From Gonatopus flavifemur (taxonomy: Eukaryota > Arthropoda > Insecta > Hymenoptera > Dryinidae), in contig JAFFJZ010000014.1 of the NCBI GenBank assembly GCA_018340375.1, forward strand, positions 3,472,001 to 3,536,000: a DNA stretch of 64,000 nucleotides, read 5' to 3'. This document shows positions 23,312 to 34,787 of this stretch, piece after piece. The position numbers and the translations under genes are program-made. Numbering within the stretch: the first letter of the stretch is position 1; every line of letters starts with the position of its first letter. Below the pieces are notes generated by a model. That model did no database searches. It saw only the letters and a list, made by a program, of their open reading frames with translations, and was not told where the DNA came from.

Positions 23312-23555
23312 TGGTTAGTCAGACTACGTGGATCTTTCAGAAATCATTGGATTTGTCGAAGGGATAATAAATTCTTCATACATCTAAAAACCTCTGGGTC
23401 TATCCTTTGAACATTTCAGAGCAAGTTCTTGAAATAATAGTATCGGGCTAATTTTTCCATTCCTTTCAAATTTACATCAAATTCAGAAAACATTCAGAAA
23501 GCAGAAAAAATTATTCTTTTAGGATTATGTGGGTCTCCCAATCCCCAGATAGTCT
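23312..23555. repeat. Interspersed repeat, inverted partner at 39799-40025
   Basis: GTCAGACTACGTGGATCTTT, GACCCAGAGRTTTTT (as its complement AAAACCTCTGGGTCTATC) and TTCTTGAAATAATA all recur inverted at 39799-40025. The copies are diverged and of unknown class. Downstream (23600-23740) GAACGTT words cluster. Confidence 0.6.
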
Positions 23556-23949
23556 GTAGGGGGTTGGAACATTTCATTTGAATTCGAAATAAACCGTTGT
23601 CGAAGTGATATAGGAACGTTTTATACAATACCCCAAGAGAACCAAAGTCTTCAAACGTTCCAGGAACGTTCACGAACGTTTGTTGAAGATTCCTTGAACG
23701 TCGAAATGTCCGTGCGTTTGTCAAATGTTTATTGAATGTTTCTCAAACGTTTGGCGGCCATATTGTTCTCTGGGGTGGGATATTAGTTTTCGAAGTACAG
23801 ATCCTGATTCAATGTCCCTCTCGCTCATCGATGTTTCGTTATATAGCGTCCCAGAATTCGCGGACCAGATTTGCTAGGTATATTCAGCAGCCAAAATGCA
23901 ATAATTTCTCATTATCAGACACTTTTTTAAGGCCTGGTTTTTGAAATAT

Positions 23950-24460
23950 AAGCATTTTTAAACTTGTTTTGAAATCCAAATCATCCGAAAGCATTGTGTG
24001 CTACATCAAGGACCTCAGAATGCGGGCGCTAGTGGCGCGTACTAAAATCACTGTGCTACATACTTGCACCTGACAACTTTCACTAAGTTGCAAAACGGCG
24101 GATCTCTCAGAAAAAATTAAATTATCTTATCATGTTTTAAAGCAAAGTTGAAATTTTGTGGCTTTTAGCCAATTAGAATTCAACGACTTCAAATTATTAT
24201 AGCACTTGGATTATTTGGATTAGAAATAAAATCTAAATATGCTCATATCCTGAAAACTAAGCCTTCTAAGGGTAATCCGAGGTCCCAAGAAATTCAAAAT
24301 CTCCCCCCCCCCATTTTTCTCAAAAACGACTACATAAAACAGAAAATAATAAGTTGCCGCATGTTCTTTGAATCATGAAGAAGATGCCTCAACTCGTTAT
24401 TTTTGGTTTTATTCAGAAGTTTTCAAGAAGAGTGGGGGTAGATATTCGAGATTTCTTGAA
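23950..24460 (+). repeat. Interspersed repeat with terminal hairpin
   Basis: Aligns with 43290-43600 and, inverted, with 19135-19345. Shared words include AAAGCATTGTGT and GGCGGATYTCT. Near its end is a hairpin with arms of about 35 bp (AAAATAATAAGTTG..GCAT and ATGCCTCAACTCGTTATTTT) around CTTTGAATCATGAAG. The class is unknown. Confidence 0.6.
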
Positions 24461-24670
24461 ATATCGGAATGTTCCTAAGAAAAAATTTTTTCCAACGAGA
24501 AATCATTGTATTTCTGCTGCAAAATACACCTGTGGAATCCGGTACGCCAAATCTGGGACATTTTCTTATTATCCAGCACATGAGCCCTTAATTGAATTAA
24601 ATTAATGGATATTCCAATACATTTACAAAATTTTTTGAATATCTCATATTCAATATAAGATATTAAAAAA

Positions 24671-25352
24671 ATGTCTCCTTCGATTTCACTCATCACTACA
24701 TGAAATTAATTCACATATGAATCGATTTTCATCAACTTTTGTCATCCAATTTACTTTCTTCCTGTTTAATATCTATCGTACGTGATGGCAATCTATGATA
24801 TTTCCGACATCATATGTTGTTATTATATCATCCTATGGCAAAGTTCGAGAATTTCAAGAGCAATCGAACATGAACAGAAAGAAAGAACAGAAATGAAAGG
24901 TGTTATCCGAGAATGGTTTTTCCAATTGAATTACTTAAAACAGAATTCATGAAATTTCCTCACTGAATAGGATTTTTTTTGGAGAATACTCTTTCCGAAA
25001 TTCCAAATTCGGGCTCTATAAAGATGTTGATAAAGTGTCGAAGAAGCATTTTTGAAAACTTCTAATTTTTTCATGAATTCAGTTTTAAGTAATTCAATCG
25101 GAAAAATCATAGTTGGATAACAACTTCCATTTCTGTTCTTTTTTTCTTTTTGCTCATGTTCGATTGTTCTTGAAGTTTTTGAACGTAGCCATAAGATGAT
25201 ATAACAAAAACATATGATGTCGAAAATATCATAGATTGCCATGACGTACGATAAATATTAAACAGGAAGAAAATAAATTGGATTACAAAAGTTGATCAGA
25301 GTCGATTCATATGTGAATTAATTTAATGTAGTGATGAGTGAAACCAAAGGAG
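24671..25352. mobile_element. 682-bp palindrome with about 287-bp arms
   Basis: The left arm 24671-24957 (from TGTCTCCTTCGATTTCACTC to CAGAATTCATGAAA) is mirrored by 25064-25352. A loop of about 106 bp separates them. The arms are diverged by scattered substitutions and small gaps. No coding sequence or clear target duplication was found. Confidence 0.8.
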
Positions 25353-25885
25353 AAATTTTCGCTTTGGTATCTTGGAAGGAAGGGGATGAGAAATGCATGG
25401 AAATTGTCAACGAGTCAGAATTGATTTTTACGGAAAAAAGTACGAAACTAAAATGTGGTAACATTACCAGGAGTGTAACTATCATTAAGAGTAGCGGTGA
25501 GTGAACTTGAAGTTATATAATATGTAGATTTAAGCATGATTTAAATAAAGACTAATTATCTGTTTTTATTGAATGGAAGTACAATTTTTTTAGTTCAAAC
25601 AAGCAATCCTTATTACATAGATAACCTCTAATTTACCTGTTCCATTAAAAATTGTTCGATGTAGAGACACGTTAATGTGTGGGAAATTGAAGCATCGATA
25701 CTTGAGATTTCCCTATATATGGAACACAAGACTATATAGTGTATACAGCAAGAAGTTTTCCATCAGAACAGCACATCCACTGATTTCTTCGTCGCATCTC
25801 TGTGGACTCTGCGTGGATGAATGATGGACGTGGATACAAGGTTAATGAAAGAAGAAGGAGACAACGTAGAGGCGACGTAGATATG

Positions 25886-26085
25886 CACTTAAAAAAAAAG
25901 TAGTGGAGCCAACTGTATATGAGTTTGGATACGGCGAATCTCGCCATGCGGTTGAGTCAACCGAATATCGATTGAAGTAAATGATTATTCAGTCATTTCA
26001 ATCGATATTCGGTTGATTCAACCGCACGGCGAGATTCGCCGTATCCAAACTCATATGCAGTTGGCTCCACTACTTTTTTTCAGTG
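25886..26085. mobile_element. 200-bp palindrome with CACT ends
   Basis: CACTTAAAAAAAAAGTAGTGG at the left (first 20 bases given in part) and CCACTACTTTTTTTCAGTG at the right. The arms continue through GATACGGCGAATCTCGCC over about 90 bp around a 20-bp loop. Flanking dinucleotides are TG on both sides. The CACTG end recalls 22938-23123. Confidence 0.85.
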
Positions 26086-26217
26086 TGTCTGGTGCTGTAC
26101 GGATCGGTGCTGTCTGACAACGCGTTAACGTGTCTCAAATCTCAACTTAAAGACACAGAAAATTTCCGGATATTTAGATAGCGTCTATAGTTCTTGCGGT
26201 TTTATTTCACCTTTCAG

Positions 26218-26515
26218 GGGATAAATTGACTTTAGAAGAATTCAAGGACAACAAAGAAAAACATAAAGAGGATAAAGAGGTTAATCAACAAGTAAATAAA
26301 GAGGTGGATAAAGAAAAGAATAAAAAAGATAATGGAAGAGTAACAAATAGTAATATCCCAACTACATCATCGAATACCTCATGCGGTGTTTCACCTTCGA
26401 CAAAAATCGCTCACGTTTGGAACAAATACAAGAATGGTACACAACATTTCATCCTTGAGAACCATGCAATTGACCCATTCCTAGTTCAACAGTTTTTCTC
26501 CTTAAGGGAACTCGA
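26218..26515 (+). CDS. Possible exon, function unknown
   Basis: A frame with a plausible acceptor (polypyrimidine tract, then TTTCAG at about 26217) reads a lysine/asparagine-rich segment (repeated K..DKE.N) and then HVWNKYKNGTQHFILENHA and DPFLVQQFFSL. The frame's last ~17 codons fall in the MITE that starts at 26516, so any gene has been disrupted or ends there. No domain is recognised. It could be a remnant exon of a host gene or chance coding. Confidence 0.2.
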
Positions 26516-26895
26516 GCATGAGAAACTGGGGGAGAGGAATGTCCAATTCTGCGCGAAATTTTTGTAAAAGGTACGTAATTGATGCGAATTCAAAGTGAAT
26601 TATAATTAATTACATTCCTCGGATTGCACATTGCCGCAAACTTTGGATGATCCAATGATTTCTGAAGCCTAAAAAATGAGATTTAAAAATTTGTTGACGT
26701 TTGTAGGTTACAATTTTACAATTTCATTTTTCAGGCAGAAATCATTGGGTCATTCAAAGTTAGCGGCAATCCGCAATCCCAAGTATGTGATTCATCATCA
26801 TTCGCTGTGAATTTGTATTAATTAAGTATGTTTTATGAAAATTTCGCGCAAAATGTGTCTCTTACCCTGCCCCACTCCCTTATGCGCGAGTATCC
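26516..26895. mobile_element. GGACTGGAGCATG MITE, diverged copy
   Basis: Aligns throughout with 38970-39371: GCGCRAAATTTT, TACGTAATTRATRC, GATTGC.CATTGC, AATGATTTCTGAAGCCTAAA, TTGTTGACGTTTG. The element is itself palindromic (AATGATTTCTG / CAGAAATCATTG). The right end is degenerate. Confidence 0.7.
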
Positions 26896-28037
26896 TTATC
26901 TGAATCAGTTTCACGGAGCTGTGATTAATTTCACCACTTCTCAATACTGCTGTTTCTTAAGGGCATACTAGCGACGATGTCGGACCTCTCTTTCTATCGT
27001 ATAGGGTGTTCTTTTCTATCTAACCTGCTCAGTCGATAAGCGTTGGTATCACCTTAAGGGGATACCATCGCCGTGATATAACCAAATTGTTTCTTCCAAA
27101 CTATTTGAAAAGGTTTTGATAAAATGAAAATATCGTTCTTATACGTTCTCGTACAGTAATTATACACACACAAAAGAATTACTGGAGAGAACAATAATTT
27201 GATTACAGTGCAACCTGTGAATAAGGCCGGACATGGGGCTGTAGGGGAAGGTTTTTCTTGGAATCGCGTTACCCCCACCAGCGGCCCGCGCTCGACGGAG
27301 TACAAATGAAGTTGCTACCTATGAATAAGGCCACTTTGCGTCCTAATGATCATATCGATACATACCTTTCGATACACATCGGATTTATGAACAATAGTTT
27401 TTGGTTATCTTTTGGAATTTTTCTTACCAAAGAAGCTTTCCCGTAATCTTGGAAAGATGGTGAGTATGTCCTGAGCAGTTTGCATCAAAATGTAGAAAAA
27501 AACGTTGATTTGTTTGTGTATCCATCTCATCTCAGACTAATATTGCACCATTTCTTAGAATGAAAAAAAACAGCGTTTACACCAAGAGAAGAATTTGCGT
27601 GCATAAATGACATATTGAAAATTAGTCTAAGCATGATATAAGCTATAAATAATGATCATAAACAGCAAACCAAAATTGAATTCACGAACATTGATTTATA
27701 AAAAGTTCATACTAACTTCAGATTGATGATTCATTATATATCAACAAATTTTTCTCACAAATCAATAATAACAATTCTCAATGATGGTTCTAAAATTGTA
27801 GAAATATAAATAATTTTCCAAAAATATATAGATCAGTCAACAAATTAATTCGTATTTATGTGAATAAACCTGATGAATTCTTGTGATTGAATTTGTATAT
27901 TTTATTCGATTGATTACGATGAATATTGATATCTCATTTGCTTCAACCCTCTATAACACAATAATGATTTTGGAGTTCAGTGCAATATAAATATGTATTG
28001 TAACCATCCTGATAGGATACATATATATATATACATA
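26896..28037. other. No supported gene; direct repeat GTGAATAAGGCC
   Basis: AACCTGTGAATAAGGCC near 27205 and TACCTATGAATAAGGCC near 27318 are direct repeats that bracket a GC-rich patch. The rest is AT-rich, and an (AT)n tract precedes the mariner element. Confidence 0.4.
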
Positions 28038-29302
28038 CAGGTTGGTTGAAAAGTTCCTGCGCTCACCAAGAGATAGCACTGCTAGCTCAAAACTTTTTTT
28101 TTCTCAAGTTGGTATATCTGTCCTGAGAACACATGAAAAGTTACAAGTCATTCTGTCAATTCATTCTTTGTTTACAAGCCATTTGAAGTTGACGTGTCAT
28201 TGATTTTTCTTAATATGGAAAAAATTGAATATCGTGCAGTCATTAGATTCTTTGTTTTGAAGGGTTTCAAAGCAAAGGAAATTTATGAACAATTGTTAGA
28301 AGTGTATAAGGAGTCCTCACCTTCAAAACGCACCGTTGAATTTTGGGCTGGTGAATTTAAACGTGGTCGTACTAGCCTTGAAGACGATCCACGCGAAGGA
28401 CGACCAAAAACTGCAACCACAGCAGAAATCATTGAGCATGTACATAATATGGTTAGTGAAGATCCAAGTTTTTCAAGATCTCAGACGAACGAGTACTCCA
28501 TATTTTACATGAAGAATTACGTATGAAAAAACTGTTTGGAAAGTTAGTGCCGCACACGTTAACAATTCAACAAAAACTGGATCGAAAACAAATTTCTCAG
28601 CGTAATTTGGAGCGTTTTAAGCAGAATAAAACCGACTTCTTGCGTCGTTTTATAACTATGGATGAGACTTGGATCTACCACCATGATCCTAAATTGAAAC
28701 AAGAACGTTTACAGTGGACTGAAGCTGGTTGTTCAGCTCCAAAGCAGGTGAAGTCACAACGATCAGCAAAGAAGGTTATGGCATCAGTTTTTTGGGATGT
28801 AAAAGGAATTTTGTTCATTGATTATCTTCAGAAAGGTAAAGCAATCAACTCCGAATATTACTGCAGCCTTTTGGATCAGCTGGATGAAAAAATTCGTGAG
28901 AAAAGACCTGGTTTAAAGAAGAAAAAATCATTCTTCATCAAGATAATGCACCTGCTCACAAAAGACTTTTGACGATGGCTAAATTCAAAGAACTCAAGTA
29001 CGAATTGCTTGAACATCCACCGTATTCACCAGATTTGGCTCCTAGCGACTACTATCTCTTCAGAAATCTCAAACAATTCCTTCGTGGAAAGCATTTTTCG
29101 TCGAATGAAGAGGCCATAGCAGCCGTGGACGGTTATTTTGCAGAGCTTCCGGAAAACCATTATAAGGATGGGATAAAATTATTGGAAGATCATTGGAACA
29201 AGTGTATTGAGCTTCTAAGAGATTATATCAAATAAAAAAATATATTTCGTAACAAAAACAGTATTCTTTCATTTCGAGCGCAGAAACTTTTCAACCAACC
29301 TG
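28038..29302 (+). mobile_element. Full-length mariner element (1265 bp)
   Basis: Terminal inverted repeats CAGGTTGGTTGAAAAGTT (left, 28038) and the complement ending 29302, flanked by the TA duplication at 28036-28037 and 29303-29304. Length is normal for mariner. One disabled transposase gene lies inside. Confidence 0.95.
28215..29235 (+). pseudogene. Mariner DD34D transposase, two frameshifts
   Basis: Cut-and-paste transposase of the mariner family, about 340 codons like intact relatives. The ATG at 28215 starts MEKIEYRAVIRFF. The paired HTH region includes FKRGRTSLEDDPREGRP. The catalytic motifs are MDETWIYHHD (first Asp), HQDNAPAHK (second, in the third frame, from 28936) and YSPDLAPSDYYLF (third Asp). 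The frame changes near 28485 (in place of a VLHILHEEL-type motif, which is readable in the next frame) and again just before 28933. These breaks inactivate the copy. The subfamily is not assigned. Confidence 0.93.
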
Positions 29303-29419
29303 TATATGGATTCATCATGAACTTTTTCTCAACCGATGTGACTTGTGGGTTAGGTATGAATGTGCTCAAATGTGCAAGACATGACAATTTTTGATCGACA
29401 GCTTTGAAATAGTTCCAGT

Positions 29420-29694
29420 CCCAGACAGCACACGAGAATCTCAAATGAATTTTGAAAAAAGAACTCATTCAGAATACAAAGTGTTCTTAAAGAGTTTCAA
29501 ACGCATTCGATCCGTCAGACATTTGTGAGTTCCGTTAGAATTCTGAAAGAAGTCTCATAAAATTTTGAGAGAACTCGCAAATGTCTGATGAACCGAATTC
29601 GTTTGAAACTCTTTAAGAACACTTTGGATTCTAAAAGAATTCTTCGAGAGTTCTTTTTTCACAATTCATTTGGGATTCTCGTGTGCTGTCTGGG
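29420..29694. mobile_element. CCCAGACAGCACACGAGAATC MITE, intact copy
   Basis: 275-bp hairpin with ends CCCAGACAGCACACGAGAAT and ATTCTCGTGTGCTGTCTGGG. The arms extend through GAGTTTCAAACG..ATTCG. It is the reference copy for the elements at 6809-7372 and 41940-42464. Confidence 0.85.
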
Positions 29695-29699
29695 TTCTT

Positions 29700-29786
29700 T
29701 ATGTATGTATGTATGTATGATGTATGTATGTGTGTATGTGTGTATGTATACACATACGTACATACATACATACATACATACATACA
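29700..29786. repeat. Palindromic (ATGT)n/(ACAT)n microsatellite
   Basis: About 45 bp of TATG/TGTG repeats run directly into a complementary CATA run, so the tract itself can form a hairpin. Confidence 0.9.
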
Positions 29787-30028
29787 GAATTAAACTATTT
29801 CAAAGCTGTCGATCAAAAATTGTCATATCCTGCACATTTAAGCACATTCATAGTTAACCCACACGTCACATCGGTTGAGAAGAGGTTCATGATGAATCCA
29901 TTGAAAAATTATGAGAATTCAAAATGAATGCATTAAGAACTCTTCCTGAACTGTTGTGCTGTGTGGGGAGGAAGTTAAAGTACAATATTTATTTGTTGAT
30001 TTTTAATGAAATTTTTGTGTAGAATGAA

Positions 30029-30543
30029 ATGAAAGAACCTGCAATCAGAGGAAAAAAACGCCTTCATAAGTGTAGTGAATCCCAAGTTACACCACTGGAA
30101 ATACAAGCTGTCCATCATTGTATTGATCAAGATGCAGGAGGCGCATCAAAAAAAACACGTCAGCGATTTTCCTTTCAAGAGAAGAAGAATATCTTGGAAG
30201 AATATGAATTTCAGTCACCCGAATCGGTTTGTGAAAAATATAAAATTGATCAGCGCACATTAAGAAAATGGAGGAGAAAAACAGTTGATCTTTGATTCTG
30301 CGAGAAACTTGAACTCTGGGAGTAAAAACAGAATCGTAGCTGATACGAAAGAATTGGATGATGCTCTGTACTTGTGGATGTTGGATTCTCTAGCACAGGG
30401 AATTCCCATCACAGGACCGATCATCCAAAGAAAAGCTTCAAGTTTGAATAAAGAATTGGGGGGTATTTCTGACTTCAAAGCTAGCAATGGATGGCTCCAA
30501 GGCTGGAAAAAAAGAAAAAACGTGAGATGTTTAAGGATCACAG
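30029..30543 (+). pseudogene. Pogo/jerky-type transposase, exon 1 (DNA binding)
   Basis: Encodes the DNA-binding half of a Tc1/mariner-pogo (Tigger/jerky-like) transposase. The first helix-turn-helix is FSFQEKKNILEEYEF..VCEKYKIDQRTLRKWRRK (30170-30290). In the next frame the CENP-B/Tc5-like second domain follows: LDDALYLWMLDSLAQG, ITGPIIQRKAS, DFKASNGWLQGWKKR. The two frames meet near 30285-30300, so one small indel breaks the gene. The exon ends ATCACAG|GTGAAG at 30543, a good donor in phase 1 that restores the frame into exon 2. The start is ambiguous: the ATG at 30029 follows a TTTTGTGTAG acceptor-like sequence. Confidence 0.8.
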
Positions 30544-31609
30544 GTGAAGATATATTCACCCATACAGCACGTATGGCAAAAATAATATGTAAGGAATATG
30601 GAATCATGTGGATAGCACTTTTGCGGAAATTCGCATATTCTTCCTACGGTCCTAGTATATGTGGAAGTATTCATGAATATGCCATACAGATAGACACCAA
30701 ATTCTCTCGCCATATGTGCTGTACGGTGTTGGATTTAATTATTGTATACATATTTTTCATTTTTTCTCTTCCAAATTTCTGAAATTAATAGAAGATCATA
30801 GTCGAATGAGATAGTACAATATCTCACATATATAACAGCTTTTTGAATATTATGTATGTGTGCATTTTTGAGGAGCTCTTTTAAAGGTCAAAAGTTCGAA
30901 AAGAGTTCGTTGAAAATTCTCTCGAGCTTCTCGATACCTATAGACTGATGAAAGAGGCTGAATCACCCCAGCAAATTTGAAGCGGATTCATCCATTTATA
31001 CCGTGCAAACGCCGCACTTCTATGACAGAAGTGCGAATACGGGAATGATTCGATATTTACGTGATATAACTACAATCCTAATGCGGTACAAATCTGGTAT
31101 TTTATATTGTTCGAATTTGAATCATTCACCAAAAAGAACTTATGTGAATTGTTACACAGACAGCACAGAAAGTCCTCTGCACGTTTAAGAAACGTACTCT
31201 TGGTTCTGCGCGTTTTGGTGCCCATGGAGTAGGTTTTTCAAACGTTTACAGTACTTTCTCTTTCTCTTTTTATGTCCCTGATTACGTTCTAAGCATGTTC
31301 TTGGATGGATTCTGTAACAGTGATGTCCATGAGACAACATATTTCCCCATCATCAGGTCATATTTCGTTTCAATAAATGATGCAAATTTCAGAGATTTGA
31401 TATTTTTACGGTGGAATCTGTTATATGTATAATACAGTAGCTTCATATCCAATGGGGCAATTTGGTCTCTCTTTGGCTTCAACCTTTCTTCGAAGGTGAT
31501 GAATAATTTGAATGATAAATATTCCAAGTAGGACTCTATAAATTCAGGACCGATGAAGTTTCATATGTTAAATTTGAACAAAATCACCGAAACTCAAAAC
31601 AATTCACAG

Positions 31610-32554
31610 GCGAAAAATTAAACGCTGATCAGGAAGCAGCAACGGAATGGAAAGGAGAATTTGAAAAAATCATATCAACTAAACAACTGTCCAGAGCGCG
31701 AATTTTCAACATGGACGAAACTGGCTTGATGTTTAGAATGGTACCTAATAAAACCTTAGCACCTAGAGAAATCAAACAAGTCTCCGGCACGAAAAAACAA
31801 ATAGAAAGAATTACAATCGCGGCTTGTTGCAATGCTGATGGGTCCTTCAAAATGCCTCTCACTGCTATCGGGAAAGCTGCGAATCCACGTTCATTGAAAA
31901 ATTTTAATAAACAACGTTTGCCTGTTTGGTATCGTCATCAAAAAAACTCTTGGATGGAGGTAGATATTTTTGAAGAATGGTTTGCTCAAGAATTCGTGCC
32001 CAAAGTAAAGGAGTTTCTGAAATCGAAAAATCTCTCTCAAACTGCAGTCTTGTTAGTGGATAACTGTCGAGCGCATAAGTACTTAAAAATTGATGACATT
32101 GAGGTGGCTTTCTTGCCACCAAATGTAACTTCGTTGATCCAACCTTTGGACCAGGGAATTTCGCAAGATCTAAAATTGAATTATCAAGGTTTGTTGGTTG
32201 AATCAAGTCTCGAGGCTCAGGAAAAGAAAATTTCAATCCTTGAGCATTTAAAAAACGTGACCGTGAAAGAAGCTATTTTTTGGGCAGCTGAATCCTGGGA
32301 GAAAGTTAATCAATGGACAATATACAGGTGCTGGAATAAAATATGGCCACATACAACGCGAGATGTGAGTACACAATCCGACGATGACTCAGCTTTTACT
32401 ATTTTGGATTCATCAGTAGGAGTCGAATGCGCAGAGGATTTATTGGGCCCCAATCATAAACTCAAAAATCTGTTGAAATCTGTTCAAAATATTAACGGAT
32501 ATGATAAAGTAGATGAAGGAACTTTATTAGAATGGTTGAAGAAACCTATAGCAG
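31610..32554 (+). pseudogene. Pogo/jerky-type transposase, exon 2 (DDE domain)
   Basis: The acceptor AATTCACAG (31601-31609) joins exon 1 in phase across a 1066-bp intron. The DDE_1 catalytic core shows MDETGLMFR (first Asp), VLLVDNCRAHKYL (second Asp) and LPPNVTSLIQPLDQGI (third position, Asp). No internal stop is seen. The exon ends CCTATAGCAG|GTAAAT at 32554, and a 171-bp intron leads to exon 3. The whole gene would give a protein of the size expected for Tigger/jerky families. Whether it was a transposon or a domesticated host gene cannot be told, as I found no terminal repeats. Confidence 0.88.
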
Positions 32555-32725
32555 GTAAATTTTTTTGAACTCCGCATTTTCTGGAGGATGCTCTCTAAAT
32601 CTGAAAAAGTGAGAATTTGGCTCGAACGAAAAGATAGGTTCCCTTCTTTCCATTCGAGTGGAATTCTCACTTGCCCGTACTTAGAGAGTATAATTGAATC
32701 CCAATTTTGGTTTATTTATTTACAG

Positions 32726-32879
32726 CACAGGAATTAGAGATGTGGTCGTACGAAGAAATTATTGATCAAGCGAAAGGATCCCCAGATACAACTAGCCCAG
32801 AAAATTCAATGGTCTTGGATGATGAAATGGACAGTTTTTGCCAAAATTTAGATATGAACTTCCTGTCTGATGCATTTAA
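32726..32879 (+). pseudogene. Pogo/jerky-type transposase, exon 3, truncated
   Basis: Acceptor TTTATTTACAG at 32725. The frame is kept (AQELEMWSYEEII, then an acidic stretch DDEMDSFCQNLD..FLSDAF). The coding sequence is cut at the TTAA at 32876-32879 by a piggyBac-like MITE, so the native C-terminus is lost. The frame continues about 30 codons into the MITE before a stop. Confidence 0.75.
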
Positions 32880-33097
32880 CCCTCAACCACGCACCTGGGT
32901 CCTTTGGACCCGAGCAATTTTTTCTTTTACTTCTCATTCTGTTGCAATGCACAGGCAAGGGCTGCTATTGTAATGTAAGCAACTTCGAACCTTCCTGCTT
33001 TGAATGCTTTTTGGAAATCCGGGATCCGCCACTTAGTTTTCGAGTAGCATGTATTTGAAATTCAGCTCGGGTCCTGTGGACCCGATGTGCGTGGTTG
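32880..33097. mobile_element. piggyBac-like MITE in transposase exon
   Basis: The left end is TTAA|CCCTCAACCACGCAC. The right end is GTGCGTGGTTG followed by GTGTAAC, a degraded TTAA side. Subterminal GGGTCC/GGACCC inverted words lie just inside both ends. The length is about 215 bp. TTAA plus CCCT is the known piggyBac signature. Confidence 0.6.
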
Positions 33098-34142
33098 TGT
33101 AACTTTTTTTGGCGGAAAACTGGAAAATGTTTCAAGACTGCATAGAAGATGTTCATGTATCCTTTTGAGGAAGGATGTATTGTTTCGATATGATAAAGGT
33201 ATACATATGTGTGCAGCCCCCCCCCCTCCGAGGGGATTGAATCATAACCCATTCAACTACACTAAAAAATATATATTTGCATCAAATACATTTTTTTTGT
33301 CTGGCAAGTATTTAGTGGTATTGATTACCTACGCTGCACATGAGTTCAGAAGGAGTCCATAATGAATTCATTGGGAACTATGAAAGTTCAAAATGAGTAC
33401 ATTAAAGTTCTTTCAGAATTGTTGTGTAGTTTGAGCAAGCATTGAATTAAAGTAATTGAACTCTATTCCTACAAATCCTCTGGGAAAAATATAATGTACA
33501 TTCGCGTAAGGAACTGTAACATGTTACATTTCAAAAGCGCAAAATGACTCTTAGGGTACATTCGCTTCTAACTTCACCCACACTCCATGGCATTCTTTAC
33601 GGTTAATTTTCGCCAGTGTAATCGTTTTTGTTCCATTCCATCCACTGTAGTTCTGATAGCAATGAATATTTTTTGGATAAAGAACGAATCGATATTCAGT
33701 TTAAATGATTTTTTCTTGAGTGTATATGTACTTATATGCACTGAGGGTATTCATAATCAACAAAGGATAGTCTTGAAGGATAAAAGTGTTTCGAACATTA
33801 TTCTTATCGGTTTCTATATTTTTTCCCTCTAATATTCCGATAAATATCTTCAATTCACTAATTGTGGATTCTTTGAAATACCCAAACTTCACTCTTGTAA
33901 ATAATTATGTTTTTTCCTAGCTATCATTGGGAACTATTTTTTTCCTGGAAGTTGAACTTTTTCTGATTACAAAACGGCTCTTCATCGGCATCGCAGGACC
34001 ATCAGTGGCCCATTGGAATGCTAGGAATCATTGTTTTTAGGGATGTTTTTGGAAAATAGTTCAGAGATTCCAATGAGATATCCTCATTTTCATTTTATTA
34101 GAACCTACTAATCAGTCGGGTTTGAGATTTTTCTTGACTACG
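33098..34142. other. No supported gene; C9 run
   Basis: Contains a run of C at about 33217-33226 and, at 33340-33435, a diverged piece resembling the tail after 29880 (GTTCA.RA..AATGAATYCATTG..AA.TATGA). Otherwise AT-rich. Confidence 0.4.
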
Positions 34143-34144
34143 TA

Positions 34145-34397
34145 CACTAAGAAAAGGAAAAAGTAATGGCTACTGTGAATCACATCAATCCACAAAAGGA
34201 ATAAGTGCACACTACGCAGTACTGCATTTCGCAGTACTTATTACTGTCCTGCCAGCAATGACAAACTTCATTTCAATACACATGATTGGGTTCACAATGA
34301 TCCTTACTGTGCCGCTCAAATTTCGTATTTTTCTTGCATGAATTAATGCATGGTTAATAGCTTTCGCAGTAACCAGTACTGTTTTCTTTTCTCAGTG
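34145..34397. mobile_element. CACTAAGAAAAGG MITE, TA duplication
   Basis: 253 bp with ends CACTAAGAAAAGGAAAAAGT and the complement of CACTGAGAAAAGAAAACAGT, flanked by TA (34143-34144, 34398-34399). Internally palindromic, with GCAGTACTGC words. Confidence 0.8.
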
Positions 34398-34693
34398 TAG
34401 ATTCACTGTTCCTAATTTTTAAACTTCCATCAGATTCTGGTGAAATATACATGAATTTATTTGAGTTGGCTTGAATCAAATACATTTTTTTTCAGAATGA
34501 ATCAGATTAAATGAAGAACTCTGCTAATTAGCACATAGTTTCCTCGTTTGCGTTGGAATGAAATCCGAAGAAGAATTCTTTTCACCAATAACTCATTTCT
34601 CAAACAATGGAAATAAAACTCATATGGGGCCATTATGGTTTCCAATATGAGAATTCCATCATCATCATCGTCATCGTCATTAAGTAATCAGTC

Positions 34694-34785
34694 CTAGTTT
34701 GATGAAATCCTCCAACCCTGTCGATTATCTCCCAAACGTTTAATTTTCACATATCTACGACATCCTTATCTTCCAATTTGTTTTA
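34694..34785 (-). pseudogene. LINE ORF2 tail, interrupted
   Basis: Minus-strand frame CRRYVKIKRLGDNRQGWRIS then SN and TAG (34694-34696), the same conserved LINE end as at 8236-8364. It has an internal stop and is cut on its 5' side at 34786 by the TA insertion of the palindrome at 34788-36621. The expected upstream part is not found after 36623. Confidence 0.7.
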
Positions 34786-34787
34786 TA

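Larger units (their letters stand above)
29311..29896. mobile_element. Fold-back structure enclosing a MITE and a microsatellite
   Basis: Arms of about 102 bp (29311-29412 and 29795-29896) include CTCAACCGATGTGAC..GTG and TTGATCGACAGCTTTGAAATAG. They face each other across 382 bp that hold the MITE 29420-29694 and a palindromic ATGT/ACAT tract. The left arm starts 6 bp after the mariner TA. Confidence 0.75.
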
